A stretch of DNA of 64,000 nt, taken from positions 372,001 through 436,000 of the forward strand of contig NC_015574.1 in assembly GCF_000214725.1 (NCBI RefSeq). The letters run 5' to 3'. The translations under genes were made by a program, and so were the position numbers. Source of the stretch: Methanobacterium paludis (GTDB taxonomy: Archaea > Methanobacteriota > Methanobacteria > Methanobacteriales > Methanobacteriaceae). Below are positions 9,376 through 17,709 of this stretch, piece by piece (the first letter of the stretch is position 1; each line of letters starts with the position of its first letter). The notes below the pieces were generated by a model. That model did not search any database, was not told where the DNA came from, and saw only the letters and a program-made list of their open reading frames with translations.

Positions 9376-9861
9376 TTACATCTTTTCTAAAAGCTCATCG
9401 AGACGTTCATAGGATTCATTAACTCCCTCTTCCATGCCGGACTGGAGCATCCCATCACGATCCTCAACCGCCTGGAAAACAGATTGAGACGTTAACTTTG
9501 TTTTGCCATTGGACAATGCTTCAAATTTCGTTGTTTCGAGAATGACATGCCCTTTTTCTGGAAGCCCTTCAAATTCAAAGGTGCTGATAATTCTCTCAGG
9601 GGTAACCTCATGATTCACACCATGAAATGCGTACTCATTACCGTCTTGATCCTTTTGAATGTACCTCCATGACCCGCCATTTTTCGGTTCAAATGTCTCA
9701 AGAGTCATTGTGAGTCTTCTTGGCCCAAGCCACTCTATGTAAAGCTTTGGATCTGTGAAAGCTTTAAAAACAAGTTTTAATGGGGCATCAAATTCTCTTG
9801 TGATGATGATCTCCTGCTTTCCAGGTTCTGCAGTAATTTTAGTAAGATTATTTTTTGCCAT
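9376..9861 (-). CDS. SRPBCC / AHSA1-family protein
   Basis: This 161-residue protein has the START-like fold signature of the Aha1 C-terminal (AHSA1) family: ITREFDAPLKLVFKAFTDPKLYIEWLGPRRLTM early on, then GGSWRYIQKDQDGNEYAFHG and a C-terminal helix (MEEGVNESYERLDELLEKM). The family binds hydrophobic ligands, and no reaction can be assigned. It lies between a second AHSA1 gene and a VOC gene with short gaps, which indicates one operon. The sequence looks bacterial. Confidence 0.85.
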   Translation of the reverse strand: MAKNNLTKITAEPGKQEIIITREFDAPLKLVFKAFTDPKLYIEWLGPRRLTMTLETFEPKNGGSWRYIQKDQDGNEYAFHGVNHEVTPERIISTFEFEGLPEKGHVILETTKFEALSNGKTKLTSQSVFQAVEDRDGMLQSGMEEGVNESYERLDELLEKM

Positions 9862-9913
9862 CTATTTCACCTTCCATAAATGCCATTTCCATAAAATCAC
9901 GTTTCATGTTAAT

Positions 9914-10441
9914 TTATCCAATTTCAAAACTTGCCAGATGTTCAGCGAGTTTATCAAAAGACTGTTCCCAGCCGATACCCGTAGTTTCAACCATCTCACT
10001 GGGAAGGCCGGCGTGCTGCAGAGTCATCTCTGTTTTATCCTCATGTTCTTCAAACGTCACAGTCACCAGTAATTTTAAGGGCCAGTCTCCGGGCATTTCG
10101 TAGTGAGAAGCAGGTACAACATTTCCATCCTCATCTGAAAAGGAATCTGTGCAAACAATTCTCTCAGGTTCAACTATTTTCTGGTAAACACCGGTACTCC
10201 AATAATCTTCGCCCTCAGGTGACCGCATACAGTATAGATAGCTGCCGCCCACACGAAAATCAATACTGATGTGCGGTGCGGAGTAGTCTTTCGGTCCCCA
10301 CCAGTGCTTCACGTGTTCAGGTTCCATCCAGGCTTTCCAAACCAGTTTTCGTGGCGCGTCAAAGATACGCGTGATTACGAGGGGCTTCTCTTTACTGGTT
10401 TTTTCTAGATTACATCTTTCTTCATTTTCATCCAAATCCAT
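9914..10441 (-). CDS. SRPBCC / AHSA1-family protein, first gene of the trio
   Basis: This 175-residue AHSA1-family protein has LVITRIFDAPRKLVWKAWMEPEHVKHWWGPK, YCMRSPEGEDYWSTGVYQKI and a C-terminal WEQSFDKLAEHL helix, as in polyketide-cyclase/SRPBCC proteins. It is a paralogue of the next gene. GGAGG (10448-10444) is only 2 bases from ATG 10441 but 8 bases from an in-frame TTG at 10435, so the true start may be the TTG. Such proteins are often paired with an ArsR regulator in bacteria; none is seen here. Confidence 0.85.
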   Translation of the reverse strand: MDLDENEERCNLEKTSKEKPLVITRIFDAPRKLVWKAWMEPEHVKHWWGPKDYSAPHISIDFRVGGSYLYCMRSPEGEDYWSTGVYQKIVEPERIVCTDSFSDEDGNVVPASHYEMPGDWPLKLLVTVTFEEHEDKTEMTLQHAGLPSEMVETTGIGWEQSFDKLAEHLASFEIG

Positions 10442-10822
10442 TCCTCCTTATTATTTTTTTATTCACATCCATTTCCTCTATTTAATACTATTTTTAACTA
10501 AATGGGCTGCAGGTTATAATCTTTCAAGGGATTTTTAGACTTTGTAGATCGAAACGAGTTTGCTCCTGATATCATTGAATATGCATTTACAGTTCCTTGA
10601 TAATACTATATACTTTAAATTTATATTTTTTTTCAAAGTTCATTTTATCTAGAGATTAGATAATCTAATTATTCAAAATGTTATTAACATCTAAAAAAAG
10701 ATAATAGATGTGGTGAGAGAATAAAAAAATCCGAAAAGATGATTATTTTGAAGTGGATTTAATTGTAACAGTATTATTGACATTAAAATAGGATATTAAC
10801 ATTAAAATAAGATGAAAATACA
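10442..10822. other. Non-coding region
   Basis: There is no gene in these 381 AT-rich bases, which lie upstream of the AHSA1 operon. ACATTAAAATA followed by AGGAT or GGAT-like bases occurs twice near 10780 and 10800. Promoter elements for the leftward trio are expected near 10442-10500, but no clear TATA box stands out. Confidence 0.4.
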
Positions 10823-11676
10823 TTAAAGAAAGTTTTTTAAGGCATGGACAAATTCAAGACTTCTGTCTCGAGGAAGCCAGTGTCCACAATCATCCAGTTC
10901 AACCAACTGAGAATGGGATATCATTGTACCGGCCCTTTCAACATCTTTACTTGGCACTAGAGAATCCTTTTCCCGGTTAAAAGAAGTACGGGCATGGTAA
11001 GCTCGTGGAGCTGTTTAAGATAGCAGGTTCTCAGTTTCTGATTTTTAACTTCACTGAGCTGGAAAGCCCTCCAGGCATTTTCACTATCTCCATTGCGCCC
11101 CACTTCCATCAACTTTGCCACAACCTCCTCGGTCAGTGCATCTGGATTTACAAGCAGCTTTTTCAGGCTTGCCTTTAAAAACACCTTGTTGGAAAGCATC
11201 AACTTATTGATACTATCATATACATGTGGATGTTTCATGAGCCAAGTCGTTAGTTGAGGATATGGAATTTTATTGCTCAGGCCGTAAGGAGCAATCAGAA
11301 CCAGTTTTCTAACTTTTTTGGGGTGGGCTAAGGAATATCCCAATGAAATTCCACCACCTAACGATAAACCGCCTAAGTCGATCTGATTGTAACCCAAAAC
11401 ATCTATTAATTTATCTAGAAATTCCTGGTACCATTCCAGAGTATAAGGTGCATCGGGTTTGTCAGTTCCACCATAGCCTGGTAGATCTGGAGCAATAACA
11501 TGAAAATTTTCACCTAAACTTGGTATGACGCTTTCGTAGGAGAGCATTGCCGAGTCAAGGCCGCCACCATGCAGTAATAAAAGGGGAGTTCCTGATTTTC
11601 TTATTCCTGATTCGTAGAGCATGACATTGATATTATCTACTTTAACAGAACGTTTTTTGATTTTCATAGGATCCAT
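10823..11676 (-). pseudogene. Alpha/beta hydrolase with a frameshift
   Basis: The first 239 residues are a normal alpha/beta hydrolase: LLLHGGGLDSAML (oxyanion loop), PDLPGYGGTDKP and GGLSLGGGISL with the nucleophile Ser. That frame stops at 10957 just after MPVLLLTGK. In the -1 frame the rest of the fold continues to a stop at 10823-10825: GEKDSLVPSKDVERAG, then DDCGHWLPRDR, which supply the catalytic Asp and His. Adding one G to the GGG run near 10975 would join the two into a protein of about 283 residues. It is either a real lesion or a sequencing error. If real, the product lacks two catalytic residues. Confidence 0.85.
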
Positions 11677-12110
11677 CTACATTCATTACTCTCATCTGCA
11701 TTCATATTACTGATATTTTGGTTTAAAAATGTACAACACTTTAGACTATATATTAATCTATTTTTGAAATATTCAATTTGACCAGTCGCGATTTTTTAAA
11801 TGGATTATCATTTTAAAGTATCACTTTTTTTTTAAATGTTTAAAACTAAGCTAATAATGTTAATTAGATGTACATGTAACGGATTAAATGCATTGATCTT
11901 TACTCATTTAGAAATTTATTTTTTTGGAATTTTGAGACTTAAACTAATGTCTCTAAATTTACCATCAAAAAAAAGTTATTCATTAGAGTTACATATATAA
12001 ATAAAGATAGATCTTTTTATTAGTTTTTTTCATGAAGTTTTAGAAACATAATATTAAACTGAATTTGATCAATTACTAAATTTCGATTAGAAAAAATATG
12101 AGGTGTTTAA
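11677..12110. other. Non-coding AT-rich region
   Basis: This 434-base region lies between divergent genes (hydrolase leftward, EVE protein rightward), so it must hold both promoters. It is extremely AT-rich, with several homopolymer runs. ATATATAAATAAAG near 11992-12005 is a TATA candidate for the rightward gene. Confidence 0.4.
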
Positions 12111-12530
12111 ATGGTTAATTATTGGCTTTGGGTAGCTAAAGAAGATAGCATGAATGATAACGATGAAGTTGGTTCATGTCAGAGATGGGATGGCTGTGAT
12201 CCAGATACAGAAATAGGAGATTATGTATTGATCTACAGAATATCACCTCATAGAGATATTAAATATTTAGGAGAAATTACTAAAGACTGCTTTTTGAATA
12301 CCAGTAAATTGCCTAACGAAGAATATTACTGTGAATTCAAGATATTATCCAATTTTGAAGATGAACTTGAATTAAAGGATATGAAAGATGAAACTGAATT
12401 AGTTGAATGGTATCCTCTAAAAAATAAGTTCCATAAACGGTTGTTTTCAATAACTGAGGATTACTGGAAAGTTTTAGAGAAATTAATCATATCTAAAAAT
12501 CAGTCATCTAAAGATGTTTTCTTAAATTAA
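12111..12530 (+). CDS. EVE-domain protein
   Basis: This 139-residue protein begins MVNYWLWVAKEDSMNDNDEVG and has GDYVLIYRISPHRDIKYLGEI. This is the pattern of EVE domains (PUA-like fold), where NYWL opens strand 1 and the G.-.V.-Y motif follows. EVE domains bind modified bases in DNA or RNA and often sit in defence or modification systems. No restriction or modification gene is adjacent here. Both flanks are AT-rich, so it may be an acquired single gene. Its start is clear: the ATG follows a GAGGTG 4 bases upstream. Confidence 0.7.
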   Translation: MVNYWLWVAKEDSMNDNDEVGSCQRWDGCDPDTEIGDYVLIYRISPHRDIKYLGEITKDCFLNTSKLPNEEYYCEFKILSNFEDELELKDMKDETELVEWYPLKNKFHKRLFSITEDYWKVLEKLIISKNQSSKDVFLN

Positions 12531-12557
12531 TATTCCCTATTTTTTGTTTTATTTTTT

Positions 12558-12598
12558 AGAGAAACTGCATCTTTGTGGTATTTTCAGAGAAACTGCAT
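12558..12598 (+). repeat. Two 13-base direct repeats upstream of the HEAT gene
   Basis: AGAGAAACTGCAT occurs exactly at 12558-12570 and 12586-12598, 28 bases apart. The pair sits between the EVE gene and the HEAT-repeat gene, about 110-150 bases before the latter's start. It may be a protein-binding site or a chance duplication. Confidence 0.6.
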
Positions 12599-12706
12599 TT
12601 AACTTGTTAATGACTTGAATTCATTGCTAAAATAATAAATAAACGAAAGTCATAAACTTAAATAGAATTTGAAATTTTTGTTTACAGTAATGGAGGACGG
12701 GCTTGT

Positions 12707-13426
12707 ATGAGTTCTATTTCTGATCTGGAAAGAATGAGGGAGCAAAGAGATGTTCAGAATATTATAAAAGCCTTGGATGTAAGAGAAGACAAAAAGACCC
12801 GAGAAAAGGCAGCTTATATCTTGGGTGATATAAGGGCTGAAGAGGCTGTTGAACCTTTAATCTCAGTATTAAATGATGATTACTGGCCTATTCGTAAGGC
12901 AGCTACCCTGTCTCTCGGCAGGATTGGGGATAAACAGGCAGTTGAACCTTTAATCAAGGTTTTAAAGGATGATTATTGGCACGTTCGTGAGACAGCGGCA
13001 TTGGCTTTGGGTGCCATTGGAGATAAACGTGCTGTGGAACCTATTATTGATGCCTTAAAAGATGGCTCTTTAAATGTTAAATGTGAAGTTGTGGGTGCAC
13101 TGGGAGTTTTAGGTGACAAGAGAGCTTTGGAGCCGTTAATGAATATTCTAAATGAAGATGATTATATTTTGCGGGCCTGCACCGTAACTTCGCTGGGTAA
13201 AATAGGTGATAACCTGGCTGTGAAGTCTCTTTTAAATTCATTAGAAGATGAAAACTATTTTGTCCGGGTAAACGCTGCCAACGCCCTTGCAACTATAGGT
13301 GATGACAGTGCACTTCCATTCCTCCAGGAGGCTTTAAATAATTCAAAAGGTGAATCCTACGAATTTGAAAGAGCCGTTAGGGAAACTATGAATAAAATCA
13401 AGGCAAGAAAAAGAAATAAAGGTTAA
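12707..13426 (+). CDS. HEAT-repeat protein (PBS lyase HEAT-like)
   Basis: This 239-residue protein is built of about six 31-residue helical repeats, each close to A.LGDIRAEEAVEPLISVLNDD. It runs from residue 25 to 225, with the usual A...LG.IGD...V.PLI..L.D pattern. Such proteins act as scaffolds; in archaea many are of unknown role. There is no catalytic motif. GGAGG at 12691-12695 and the ATG at 12707 give a convincing start. It stands alone, and the next gene is on the opposite strand. Confidence 0.88.
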   Translation: MSSISDLERMREQRDVQNIIKALDVREDKKTREKAAYILGDIRAEEAVEPLISVLNDDYWPIRKAATLSLGRIGDKQAVEPLIKVLKDDYWHVRETAALALGAIGDKRAVEPIIDALKDGSLNVKCEVVGALGVLGDKRALEPLMNILNEDDYILRACTVTSLGKIGDNLAVKSLLNSLEDENYFVRVNAANALATIGDDSALPFLQEALNNSKGESYEFERAVRETMNKIKARKRNKG

Positions 13427-13876
13427 TTTTTTATGATATCATCCTTCATGTATGGACTACATGTACCTGATCAATTTACTCAATTTCTACTCGTTTTATT
13501 TATCCGATTTTTTTGAAATTAATTAATGAAATAGGGGTTGAAAAATTTACTTCGTTAAACCTTGATATAACGCAGTAAAATCTTTATCAATATTCAAATC
13601 AGGTAAAAATCAAAAAATTAAGAAAAGCTCATTTTTTAATCATCACATATACATGTACATAATGATGTTACAGTGTTTATCCATTGAATGAGGGTGTCTG
13701 TTTATTGGTGAGATATCACCCCGTGCAAAAAGCCGGAAAAAAATTAGAATGAGTAACTATAATTAAAGTTTGAAAGAGAATGCCTGCTAAACGCATTTTT
13801 ATAGGCCATATAAAATTGTGTAAATGTCATAGCACTTGAAAGAGTTCAACTTATATTTACAGGAACTGAAATTAGT
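13427..13876. other. Long non-coding region between convergent genes
   Basis: These 450 bases lie between the 3' ends of two convergent genes, where no promoter is expected. They contain copy A of a diverged dispersed repeat (13564-13650). They also contain a short hairpin GGTGA-GATA-TCACC (13707-13720) next to a more GC-rich patch. A small RNA gene on either strand is possible. Confidence 0.5.
13564..13650. repeat. Diverged dispersed repeat, copy A
   Basis: The 15-base core GATATAACGCAGTAA (13564-13578) is identical to 16269-16283. Downstream blocks also match in order: an ATATT block, ATCAAAAAA, AGAAAAGC and an ACATGT motif, with spacings that differ by a few bases. Neither copy lies in a gene. 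Confidence 0.6.
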
Positions 13877-14323
13877 TCAAACTATGACATTAACTGGAAT
13901 TTTCGCTTTTCTAACTACTCTCTCGGTGGTACTGCCCAGTAAAAATCTTTCCAGTCCATGTTTACCTGATTTTCCAATTATTATTTGATCTACACCTTCT
14001 TCTTCAGCTGTTTCTAAAATAACATCTGATGGCTTACCTTGTTTAAGCATAGTTATCAGGTTAATGTTTTTACAGTTACCTGCACATTTTTCGTCTTCAA
14101 TCTTCTTTTTGAATTTTTCTACAGCTTCTTTTCCTTCTTCTCGTAATTGTTCATCCAGTTTTTCCCTTAAATCTCTTTGCGGTAGAGGGTTCAAATAATC
14201 CGTGTCAATTACATTTAAAACAATGATATCTGCACCATTTAAATTTGCAGTGGAAACAGCATATTCTCCAGCTTTTTTGGATGATTCTGAACCATCTGTA
14301 GGTAACAATATTCTTGTATTCAT
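13877..14323 (-). CDS. Universal stress protein UspA family
   Basis: The 148-residue product starts MNTRILLPTDGSESSKKAG and ends with the ATP-binding signature GKSGKHGLERFLLGSTTERVVRKAKIPVNVIV (G-2x-G-9x-G-S/T), so it is an ATP-binding type of Usp. The start at 14323 is set by GGGAGGA 8 bases upstream; the longer frame has no such site. It follows the DASS transporter gene on the same strand after 145 bases containing a terminator-like hairpin, so it may be co-regulated rather than strictly co-transcribed. Confidence 0.9.
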   Translation of the reverse strand: MNTRILLPTDGSESSKKAGEYAVSTANLNGADIIVLNVIDTDYLNPLPQRDLREKLDEQLREEGKEAVEKFKKKIEDEKCAGNCKNINLITMLKQGKPSDVILETAEEEGVDQIIIGKSGKHGLERFLLGSTTERVVRKAKIPVNVIV

Positions 14324-14385
14324 TTTGAGATTCCTCCCAACAAATCTGTTCTGCATTTAAAATATTTTTGGATTGAAATTTTCGT

Positions 14386-14440
14386 AAAAAAAAAATAATG
14401 AGGTTAAATTTGCAGATTTAATGAGTTACTGCAAATCCTC
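14386..14440 (-). terminator. Hairpin plus U-tract after the DASS gene
   Basis: On the minus strand GAGG (14440-14437) and ATTTGCAG (14436-14429) pair with CTGCAAAT (14415-14408) and, past a TTAA bulge, CCTC (14403-14400). A run of about ten T follows. The layout is that of an intrinsic terminator or processing site between the transporter and uspA. Confidence 0.65.
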
Positions 14441-14468
14441 TTCGAATTTTAAATTTATATTTTTGGCT

Positions 14469-15845
14469 TTATCCTAGGAATGGTATTCCGATTGTGAGTA
14501 TTACAGCTATGCTCACTATGATTCCTATTATGACCATAGGTAGTCCTGCTTTGAATATTTCCTTGACGTTGACGTAACCTGTTCCGTATGCCATTGCAAC
14601 TGTTGGATCTGCCATTGGGAACATGTAAGACAGTGAACATGCGATTGCCACAGGTACAGCATAAATACCAATGGGTTGACCCTGAGCAGAAGCTAAAGTT
14701 ACAGCAATTGGCACTAGTATAGCTGCTAATGCTATGTTGGACATGACCTGTGTGAAGATCACGGCAATAATCATCAACACGAGCATGATAACTAATGTCG
14801 CTGGATTACCTCCGAGCATTCCAAGCACATCTTGTATCAGATAGGTTGCGGCTCCTGAGTTTAGTAGTGCGGCTCCAAGGGCTAAAGCACCTCCGAAGAA
14901 GATGATTAATCCCCAGTCGATGTTTTTTTGAGCGTCTTTCCAGTCAATAACACCAGTTATGAAGTAGAGTGCTGCACCGATAAGTGCTACAGAGTAACTG
15001 TCGAGTCCTGTGAATCCTGTTGTAACCCATAGACCTATGGTGAAAAATAGGATAACTGCTGTTATTTTCTCTGTTTTACTCATGGATCCGAGTTTGCTGA
15101 GTGTGTTGGTTAATGTTTCTTTTCCACCGATAATTCCTTCAACTTCTGGTGGGAACACCCATTGTAGAGTTTTCCAGATAGCCAGAAGTAATATTATTGC
15201 AAGTGGGAATCCGAAAACCATCCAGTTAGCAAATGGTAAATGTGTATAGGCAGCTGCCATCAGGTTCGGTGCAGTTCCTATTTCTGTTCCGAATCCACCT
15301 GCCAGGGAACCGTATGAAGCACCTAAGACCATGGCCTTAGCAAAGTTACTGTTTCCTTTTTCAGCATCTTTCACACCCATCAAAGGTATGATTTCCTTGA
15401 TGATGGGGAGTAGCATTGCAAATGCCACAACATTTTCAATCCAGGCAGACAAGAGTCCTGTTGAGAATATGGCTGCAAAAAGACTCATACTTGGGCTTGT
15501 GCCCAGTTTTGAGAGTAAAAAATATGTGAAACGTTTTGCAAGTCCACTTTTACGAATAGCCTCTGCCAGAATGAATCCACCAATCATCAAGAAGATGATA
15601 GGATTTGCAAACCCTACTGCGGCATTAGTGAAACTTTCTATGCCCAGTAAAGGTAGCAAGAACATGATCATGATGGATGTCACAGGCAGGGGGACAGTCT
15701 CAGTACCCCACATTACAATGGCGAAAACCAAAAGTGCAATTGCAGCACGACCAGGATAACTTAAACCATGCATAGGAATTAACATAATCGCTATGAAGGC
15801 CAAAATAGCCACAACAAAACCCATAGCCTTCTTATTAATATTCAT
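14469..15845 (-). CDS. DASS/SLC13 family anion transporter
   Basis: This 458-residue membrane protein has about 11-12 helices. Its SLC13-type features include WGTETVPLPVTSIMIMFLLPLLG (about 46-68), FLMIGGFILAEAIRKSGLAKR (about 85-105), GASYGSLAGGFGTEIGTAPN (about 174-193, the SNT-type substrate motif region) and FGGALALGAALLNSG. Family members carry dicarboxylates, citrate, sulfate or phosphate with sodium. The exact substrate is unclear. ATG 15845 is preceded by GGGGGTGATG. uspA lies downstream. Confidence 0.9.
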   Translation of the reverse strand: MNINKKAMGFVVAILAFIAIMLIPMHGLSYPGRAAIALLVFAIVMWGTETVPLPVTSIMIMFLLPLLGIESFTNAAVGFANPIIFLMIGGFILAEAIRKSGLAKRFTYFLLSKLGTSPSMSLFAAIFSTGLLSAWIENVVAFAMLLPIIKEIIPLMGVKDAEKGNSNFAKAMVLGASYGSLAGGFGTEIGTAPNLMAAAYTHLPFANWMVFGFPLAIILLLAIWKTLQWVFPPEVEGIIGGKETLTNTLSKLGSMSKTEKITAVILFFTIGLWVTTGFTGLDSYSVALIGAALYFITGVIDWKDAQKNIDWGLIIFFGGALALGAALLNSGAATYLIQDVLGMLGGNPATLVIMLVLMIIAVIFTQVMSNIALAAILVPIAVTLASAQGQPIGIYAVPVAIACSLSYMFPMADPTVAMAYGTGYVNVKEIFKAGLPMVIIGIIVSIAVILTIGIPFLG

Positions 15846-16514
15846 TTCATCACCCCCAACCTAAAAACGTTTGTTTTTAAGTTTCTTTATCTATAAACAG
15901 TAGTACTTAGCGATGTATTGGCGTATAAACATATTTTATAATGGTTAATCATTTAGAATATTAAATCATATATTACTGCTTTATATGTGGTAGTTGATTA
16001 ATCAAATACTTTAAATAGCTCCAAACACTTAAAAAAGTGCGGAACATTATATAACAAATTATATAAATAGAACTGAAACGGTTATTGACTTTATTTAATG
16101 CTGAATTTTCAACAAATGTGGTATAATTGTATTTCATTGAAATACGTTTTAAACTCCCTAAATTCAAATTTAATACATTTATATAGTTTAATATTAAAAA
16201 TAGAAGTTTGATAATGTTAATATTTAAAATAAACCTCAAATAAGGTTACCTGCGAGTGAGCAACCCCAGATATAACGCAGTAATTTGCATCGAATATTTA
16301 ACAAATAAATTTTAATATCAAAAAAAATTGAAGAAAAGCCATTTTCAATTAACATGTGGCCTTAATGGTTCATTTAATCTATTTTAAGTGGATTTTCAAG
16401 GTGAACCTCCTAAATGGTTGAATTTGCCCCCCGCTAGCGAAATTATGGATAATATGTCTTGTTACAGTTAATTAGAGTAATTTATTTGCAACTTTTTTTA
16501 AATAATGATTAAAT
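15846..16514. other. Long non-coding region with repeat copy B
   Basis: No gene is supported in these 669 bases. The first half is very AT-rich. The second half, from about 16245, is more mixed and holds copy B of the dispersed repeat (16269-16350), a GC patch with the palindrome CGCTAGCG (16434-16441), and on the minus strand a perfect AGGAGGT followed by only a 6-codon frame. The open frame at 15973-16239 looks like chance translation of AT-rich DNA. Confidence 0.5.
16269..16350. repeat. Diverged dispersed repeat, copy B
   Basis: This copy shares GATATAACGCAGTAA (16269-16283) with copy A at 13564. It also shares ATATT, ATCAAAAAA, AGAAAAGC and ACATGT blocks in the same order. The two copies flank the uspA-DASS pair in the same orientation. 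Confidence 0.6.
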
Positions 16515-16697
16515 TTAAAAAATGTAATAATATATAATATAAATAGCTCCAATTAAAATCCAGGAAATACCTAATATTTTTGGATCATTTGGATCTTTCC
16601 AATACTCAGAATTATTCCTATCATAACATAAAACGCAAATACCCCCGATTATCAAACTTAATCCACCTATTAACCTTAAGAGATAAGTAGAATCCAT
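16515..16697 (-). CDS. Small two-helix membrane protein
   Basis: This 60-residue protein has two hydrophobic helices (about 5-25 and 42-59) joined by a polar loop (DRNNSEYWKDPNDPK). Its ATG at 16697 has an AGGTG ribosome binding site about 7 bases upstream. No family is recognised. The helix-loop-helix layout and the ribosome binding site make it more credible than other short frames nearby. Confidence 0.5.
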   Translation of the reverse strand: MDSTYLLRLIGGLSLIIGGICVLCYDRNNSEYWKDPNDPKILGISWILIGAIYIIYYYIF

Positions 16698-16851
16698 AAT
16701 AACACCTTTCTAATTTAAATATACTTTTTTTGCTTTTTTAAGAATTGTCCTGTGGACATGTAGTTTGAGGTGAATACTGGTTCAGGGAATGATCTAACTA
16801 TTTTTCCTTTAAAAATTGATTGGTTCTTTTTAGTCCTGAGGAGGAAATTCA

Positions 16852-16920
16852 ATGTTAAACTGCATCTTATTCTTTAAGGAGGTATTATTTATACTGAAAT
16901 ACTTTCATTTAACACTTTGA
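16852..16920 (+). CDS. Possible small ORF (22 aa) with strong ribosome binding site
   Basis: ATG 16852 follows GAGGAGGA by 5-6 bases and opens a 22-residue frame (MLNCILFFKEVLFILKYFHL then two more residues), which is hydrophobic and could be one membrane helix. A second GGAGG lies inside it. It could be a small peptide or a chance frame. Confidence 0.25.
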   Translation: MLNCILFFKEVLFILKYFHLTL

Positions 16921-17277
16921 ATAACAATAATAACAAGTTATATTAAAAGATTACTAAATCTTTTTTCTGTAGTTGATTATATGTTGCTTGTAATATCTCA
17001 CAAGGATGGCTTTTGGAATTTTAAAGTTTCTTCATTTTTTTATTTTTATCTTATCTGGAAATTCCCCTGAATTTCTGAGAAAATCTCAATTTGATATTAT
17101 TAAACAGATTTATAGGTTGCTATGGCTTCATGGAAATAATGAGTTATGCTTACATGAAATAATAATGATTAAACATGCAAAAATTCTATAATTATTTATT
17201 TATGTTTCCTTAAAACCTTAATGATTAAACATAGTAAATTCAAGGGTTTATTCCTAATAAGAAGACCATTAAGAAGA

Positions 17278-17301
17278 AATTTATAAAAACATTTATATAG
17301 G
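17278..17301 (+). promoter_or_regulatory. TATA-box candidates for the structured RNA / ABC transporter
   Basis: Two archaeal TATA-like elements, TTTATAAAAAC (17279-17289) and ATTTATATAGG (17291-17301), lie in tandem. Transcription is expected to start about 25 bases downstream, near 17310-17325, just before the first stem of the structured segment. Confidence 0.5.
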
Positions 17302-17344
17302 TTTTAACAGTATTAAAAAATAACTAAAAGAAATTAATTTAGTA

Positions 17345-17690
17345 AGGAGTTAGATCATTAAAGTTTAAGCCAGTACGAAAGAAGAGGCTTAACCTAAATA
17401 GATACGCAGATTCTGCAGGGAGGTCGCTGTGAATTAAGTATAATGTAAATTCAGGATATTCTGAGCGTATACAACAGGACGCAGAATGAAAAAATCCTAA
17501 TCATTCAACACGTCCCATTACAGGTAAAAATTGCTTCGCTTTTGAATTAAAACAACTGGAACAGTTGATTTAAAATCGGCCAAGAAAATGAGAAAGGAAT
17601 CCTCCCATCTCAACGGATTCATATTCACCTCCGATTGAAAGAGAAGTAAAGCATCCGGACGTTCAGGATCATAAAAAAAGAGAAGATAAT
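17345..17690 (+). ncRNA. Candidate structured non-coding RNA or long leader before the ABC transporter
   Basis: This segment is not coding and is richer in G+C than its flanks. It holds a series of perfect or near-perfect stems. They are: 17363-17371 with 17386-17394 (8 of 9 pairs); 17402-17407 with 17465-17470; inside that, 17430-17435 with 17448-17453; 17477-17481 with 17511-17515, enclosing 17484-17489 with 17501-17506; the hairpin CAACTG-GAA-CAGTTG (17553-17567); and 17574-17579 with 17631-17636, enclosing 17597-17602 with 17615-17620. So many nested stems in 350 bases are hard to explain by chance. It may be an independent RNA or the 5' leader of the transporter that starts at 17710. No known RNA family was recognised. 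Confidence 0.6.
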
Positions 17691-17709
17691 ACTAGTAGGG
17701 GGAAGTTGG

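Larger units (their letters stand above)
16698..17344. other. Non-coding AT-rich region before the structured element
   Basis: Apart from a possible 22-codon frame at 16852-16920 nothing coding is supported. The region is AT-rich and ends in two TATA-like boxes (17278-17301) that point right, toward the structured element. Confidence 0.45.

Noticed and set aside
10957..10985. Programmed -1 frameshift in the hydrolase
   Set aside because: GGGAAAA is present, but its phase relative to the reading frame does not fit the usual slippery heptamer, so mutation or error is more likely.
15973..16239. 88-codon frame on the minus strand
   Set aside because: Composition is only what AT-rich DNA gives by chance (I, N, L, Y, K), there is no ribosome binding site and no recognisable domain.
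16370..16410. AGGAGGT with TTG on the minus strand
   Set aside because: The frame stops after six codons, so it does not mark a gene.
17006..17191. 61-codon frame on the plus strand
   Set aside because: No good ribosome binding site and no family; it lies in AT-rich non-coding DNA before the structured element.
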